Shown here piece by piece: positions 60,046 through 64,000 of a DNA stretch of 64,000 nt. The stretch is taken from the NCBI GenBank assembly GCA_029204225.1, contig CM055097.1, positions 59,080,143 to 59,144,142 on the forward strand, given 5' to 3'. This stretch comes from Diphasiastrum complanatum (taxonomy: Eukaryota; Streptophyta; Lycopodiopsida; Lycopodiales; Lycopodiaceae). Under the pieces are notes generated by a model. It saw only the letters and a program-made list of their open reading frames with translations. It was not told where the DNA came from and searched no databases. The first letter of the stretch is position 1, and every line of letters starts with the position of its first letter. The position numbers were made by a program, and so were the translations under genes.

Positions 60046-63000
60046 TACCAAAATCATAGGTTGAGGTAGAGTACCGGTCAGAGCTGCTTGGCCCACCACT
60101 GATAGTTCATGCGACCCAAGACATGAAGGGCAGGTATAGGACCCAAAATGAGGGGTGATGGATTGGATGAGCATCATTCTACACATTGGTTAGATTGCTT
60201 TTGTAAAGACCACTAGGGAAAACCCCTAAGATGAGGATAGGAGAACACAAGAAGAGAGACTATGGAGCCAAACCGCCCAACCAAACCTAGATCAAACCTG
60301 GATCTAGCCATGTGAATGCTAGAGGAGAAGAGAGCAACTGGTGACCTCAACCCAAGCTGTCGACAGGAGAATCCCTACCCCAATATATAGAGAGTAGTTG
60401 TCTGTGCATGAACCCATGCAATCTCCATGTAGTCCAACTATAAATAGATCACATCTCTTCATGCAGTCCTCTTGCCTATATCTGTTACACGTACATGCAC
60501 TACTCCATATGTCTCAATTAGAGTGTCTGGGTTCTCTCAAGGTTATTAGTCACAGATTGGCCTTGACATGAAATTAAATCTCGGCGTGACCAATAATCTC
60601 GAACATTGGAGGGCCGGTCTACCATATTAGGACTATTCCATGTCCTTAGTAGAATATGGTCGTAACATTCTTCCTCAATTAAACAAGATCTGTCCTCAGA
60701 ACAAGAAAAAGAAGACATGAAATTATTCCTTAAGCTTTCAAGTCTTACTCAGAAATCATTATTCTTAGTTTGATCTTTCCATCTAAATAAGTACTCAGAG
60801 ACACAACAATTCTGCAATTGCTTGACTCTACACCAAAATCCTAAGATACACTAAGCTATAAATCTTCCAAATGGGTTAATCTTCTCCAAATAAAAGTTCA
60901 TCACCTTCATCTAATCCAAATTACATGAACCACTAGGTGAGTTAACTTTTTATTTCTGAAATCAAATCCGAAAGCTGAAGAATTTCCCATTTAATCATAG
61001 TCTAAAACTTATCCACAATTTCTTGCAGAAAATAATGCTTCTTGGTACAAATAATTTTAGAATAACCAAATATTCTAAGACACAACAACTCAATCAAAAT
61101 CTCTAGGAGATCCATTAAGTTCCAGACAATTATAACTCACTTCAGAGTTCTGCAGTTACTCTATGAGTTAATAGCCCCATTTCTAACATGTCATGCTAGA
61201 ATCATCAATTATTTGTGTCTTAATAGATTTATCTGTCTCCTATAAATCTGGAGATATAGACCGCACTTTGTACACAAGCACTTATAGACTACAATCCGTA
61301 GTAGAAAAACCATCCATTAAAGTAAGCAAAACTCCAGATAAGCAAAACCTATTACTTTACTACGAGTTATGCCTGTGAGATCTAAATAGGTCTCAATAAA
61401 ATATTGGAGTAAAGAGATTTAGATTTTCAAAACACTAATTTAAACTAAACTTAACTAGGTCGGAAGTTATACACTCATAATAATTGAGTATCTGTTTATG
61501 ATTCGTCAATCACAAATAGTTAGATTCTTATGATTCGTCAATCATAATTCATTGGAATCTATCCCCATACTTAATCATTAAGGAACACTGGAGTGTATTT
61601 CCACAAAAACTCAGCTGAATTCCAAAAATTCAGTTTACCATTCTTGGAGTCATTATGATTCGGAAATCCAATTGAGCGCTCTGGGATACAATCACTAATG
61701 AATTGAGTCTATTTCTCATCTGAGAAATACTCACCCAAGAACTCCGTATATCCTATGCGCACAATTTTTCCAGATGAATCTAAATGGCTCATAAATCATG
61801 TGTCACACACAAAACAAACAGTTTCTGGTGAATTCTCTTCACACTGTCCATTTTACCAATTAACTTCCATAGTAGTAAACCTACTACTCAAGTTAATTGC
61901 CAATGATTTAGAAATCTCAAATGTCTAGGTGCAGATCTTAATTATACTAGTATAACACCACATTAGATCCTTATCCATATCACTTTTAAGTTAACCAATA
62001 AATCTTTCAAAACATTATCCGGTAACTTTGCAAGTCATTGTCCAACATAATACTTGATCATATGTCTATGTTCAACGACTAGGTTAAGTGTACCAAATAA
62101 CCCTAGTAACTAGGAATACATAGTAGATCCAGACAAGATTAATCGTGCACATATGAGAATAATCTCACTATGACCCAACACATACACATATGTCCTTACC
62201 TGGCAGATTCCTCCAAAATCCGCATTTGTTACTCTCATATCTCATTGAGAATCTTGTAACTCAGCTACAAAAGAATTCTATTTCTCATGAGTAAATAACA
62301 TATATGGGAAAACTCCAAAGTAAATCACAATCAAAAGTTTTCCAACTTTCATACTTTTACTAACAAAATTCTTTCAACCCAATCAACCTACATTAGATCT
62401 TAGTATTCAACCAAGATTAGGTTGACTTATACAGACGTCTTTGGACACAAGGTTAAGATTAAAGCTTTATTCCCACCTGATCCAATCCATAACAAAATGG
62501 TACTTGGCAAAACCGATCAGCCCAGATTATTCAAAACAATCCCTAGAGAGTTCCTCTATTTTACCTAGATAGTTCAACCTTTGCACACATACTGGATTCC
62601 TCAAAAGAAATTTATGCAACTGGTTGATCCCATGAAAGTCTTATTCTTACCTCTTCATCTCTCCCTTTTAAAGGAATTCACAATTTCCTTTAAAAAAGGT
62701 CTTCCGGAGACAATGCATAAGATATTAAAAATCAGAAAAAGTCAGTAATGAGTATCCAATACTATTACAAACCGGACTTTCTCCAAAACCATAAATTATC
62801 TTATCCTAAGTGATAGAAATATTAACTCTCAACAACCAACTATCAAATAGAGAGAATCATTTGGGTCTAGGAAGTCTAAATTCCACGAATTCAATCATTC
62901 CTTACTGAAAACATGAACAGATTCTGAGCCATATTCACAATGTTTATATGTAAGTATAATTGCATATAACTATAATCAGTCCTTCATAATCTGGTTCCAC

Positions 63001-64000
63001 CCTAGAAGGAATTATATGAATCTCAATCCAATTGTCTCGTATTTAAGAAATTTCTAAAACACATAGGTTCAAATAAAAGAGAAATAGATTTAAGGGCCTC
63101 CAGATTTGTAAAATAATGAGATACCATTTGGGATCCGGATCTATATCTCATAATTTCCCAAAATACCTTGAACAAATAGCCAATGGATTACTCTGTTAGT
63201 ATTACGATCACAGTAATCACTAGCCATCGGTCTACAGATCACTCTAGCACAAGAAATTCCCTTTGGAATCACTGATGTCCCATACCACCAGCTTTCCCTC
63301 AAAGAATTCTCTGCTTCTACATCTGTTTACCAATAAGTCAAAAAGACTATCTGGCTATCTATTTTAAATATAGGATAAAAAACATAACCGATTCCTGTAG
63401 ATACTTCTAGCCATTGAATTCTCTCATGCTCCTTAAGCGTTACACAAAGAATACCAATTCACATACACCCAGTGTTTGGACGAAACGTATCATTCAGTTA
63501 CTGTTTGAAATGCTGCAAGTGTATTCACTGAACCAAAAGGACCATTAAGAATTCAAAACTGAAGTATAAGCCAATAGATGTCCAATATCTATTTGAATTG
63601 GTACAAGGAATTCCATTCCTTCAAGAAGATCTTTAACCGCACTATCCGATATTCTAGAGATCTTAAAAATCCATCTGGATTTCCATACCGAATATGCAGA
63701 TATCTATTCCATCAAGTACTGGAGTACCTCCATTTTTGTTCCTAATGGATCACAATAATCCATTTACGAAATTGTGATTTAACAAGAATCCATACATGGT
63801 CTTACCGTCACATTAAACAACCCTTCTGGTTGGTACCAAGATTTCAAATTCCTACCATCTGAGAGTTCCAACTCTTTGGAATAAGACTCTTAACAATATA
63901 AATGTGAACCAAGTGTCCATTCTCAATTCTCATGTCACAATTTCCATTACAACTAGGGTAACTCATGGTCCTATAGATATTCAATATGAATTCAACTTAA
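60046..64000. other. AT-rich tract without recognised genes or elements
   Basis: About 4 kb with no long frames on either strand, and no LTR, TIR or LAP exon that I can identify. A short CTTATGATTCGTCAATCA unit is repeated near 61500 and 61530. It may be an old decayed repeat, but I see nothing decisive. Confidence 0.5.

Larger units (their letters stand above)
47088..64000 (+). other. LAP intron continuing beyond the window (at least 16.9 kb)
   Basis: Donor GTAAGC at 47088. No segment up to 64000 encodes the expected C-terminal LAP motifs (for example GEKLWRMP, NTGGRAGGSITAA or WMHIDMAGP), so the acceptor lies further on. Confidence 0.75.

Noticed and set aside
60046-64000. Possible host exons or a decayed gypsy element in the last 4 kb
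   Set aside because: No LAP motif, splice-consistent frame, TIR or LTR was found; only short random frames.
1-64000. CRISPR arrays, bacterial operons, tRNA or rRNA genes
   Set aside because: Spaced identical repeats of CRISPR type are absent, the sequence is clearly eukaryotic, and no tRNA cloverleaf or rRNA segment was recognised by reading.

Overview
This window is nuclear DNA from a land plant with a large, repeat-rich genome. The evidence is one plant-type host gene with very long introns, several Ty3/gypsy chromoviruses and one Ty1/copia element primed from initiator-Met tRNA, plant-type LINEs, and a BED/DUF659-type hAT transposon. A fern, lycophyte, gymnosperm or large-genome angiosperm would all fit; the sequence alone does not decide.

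Host gene: five exons of a cytosol leucine aminopeptidase (peptidase family M17) lie on the + strand at 6584-6809, 7780-7906, 8076-8171, 17889-17966 and 47027-47087. All junctions are GT/AG and the phases agree. The exons carry the metal-ligand and catalytic residues of the family (GKG, TFD, the downstream Lys, KFD, and the NTDAEGRL signature). Introns of 9,717 and 29,060 bp separate the last three exons. The 5' exons and the 3' exons after ALGNDIAG lie outside the window, so nearly all of the remaining sequence is intron.

Intron contents, left to right: gypsy A1 (1-4848, minus; an open gag-pol frame running off the left edge); (GA)n; two small hAT-type elements with perfect 8-bp target duplications (5311-6126 and 6176-6387); a third hAT-type element (8628-8808); gypsy E (9947-15951, plus, complete with 5-bp TSD); a Pro/Ser-rich + strand ORF split by a copia element (19426-23515, TSD TTACA); truncated gypsy C (about 23612-28191, minus) with a partly tandem-duplicated 5' LTR; LINE-A (about 28192-29745, plus); gypsy A3 3' fragment (about 30060-31430, plus); a hAT transposase gene (31431-43231, minus) split by gypsy B (35189-41590, TSD ACTCT); another hAT-type terminus (43354); a hAT-type element (46159-46556); LINE-B (about 47300-57358, minus) split by gypsy A2 (48805-54670, TSD CATGG); gypsy D remnant (about 57385-58845, minus); LINE-C fragment (about 59445-60045, plus); and an AT-rich tract without recognisable genes to the end.

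Three nestings are provable at base level, because removing the inner element plus one target duplication restores an uninterrupted reading frame: copia in the Pro/Ser-rich ORF, gypsy B in hAT, and gypsy A2 in LINE-B. The most unusual signal is a set of at least six hAT-type termini that share a C(A/T)TAGTTRC-like tip, while each carries its own CG-centred palindrome family next to the tip. Other points are the AG...CT LTR ends of gypsy B, an inverted fold-back segment inside gypsy A2, and the copia element's missing integrase aspartate.
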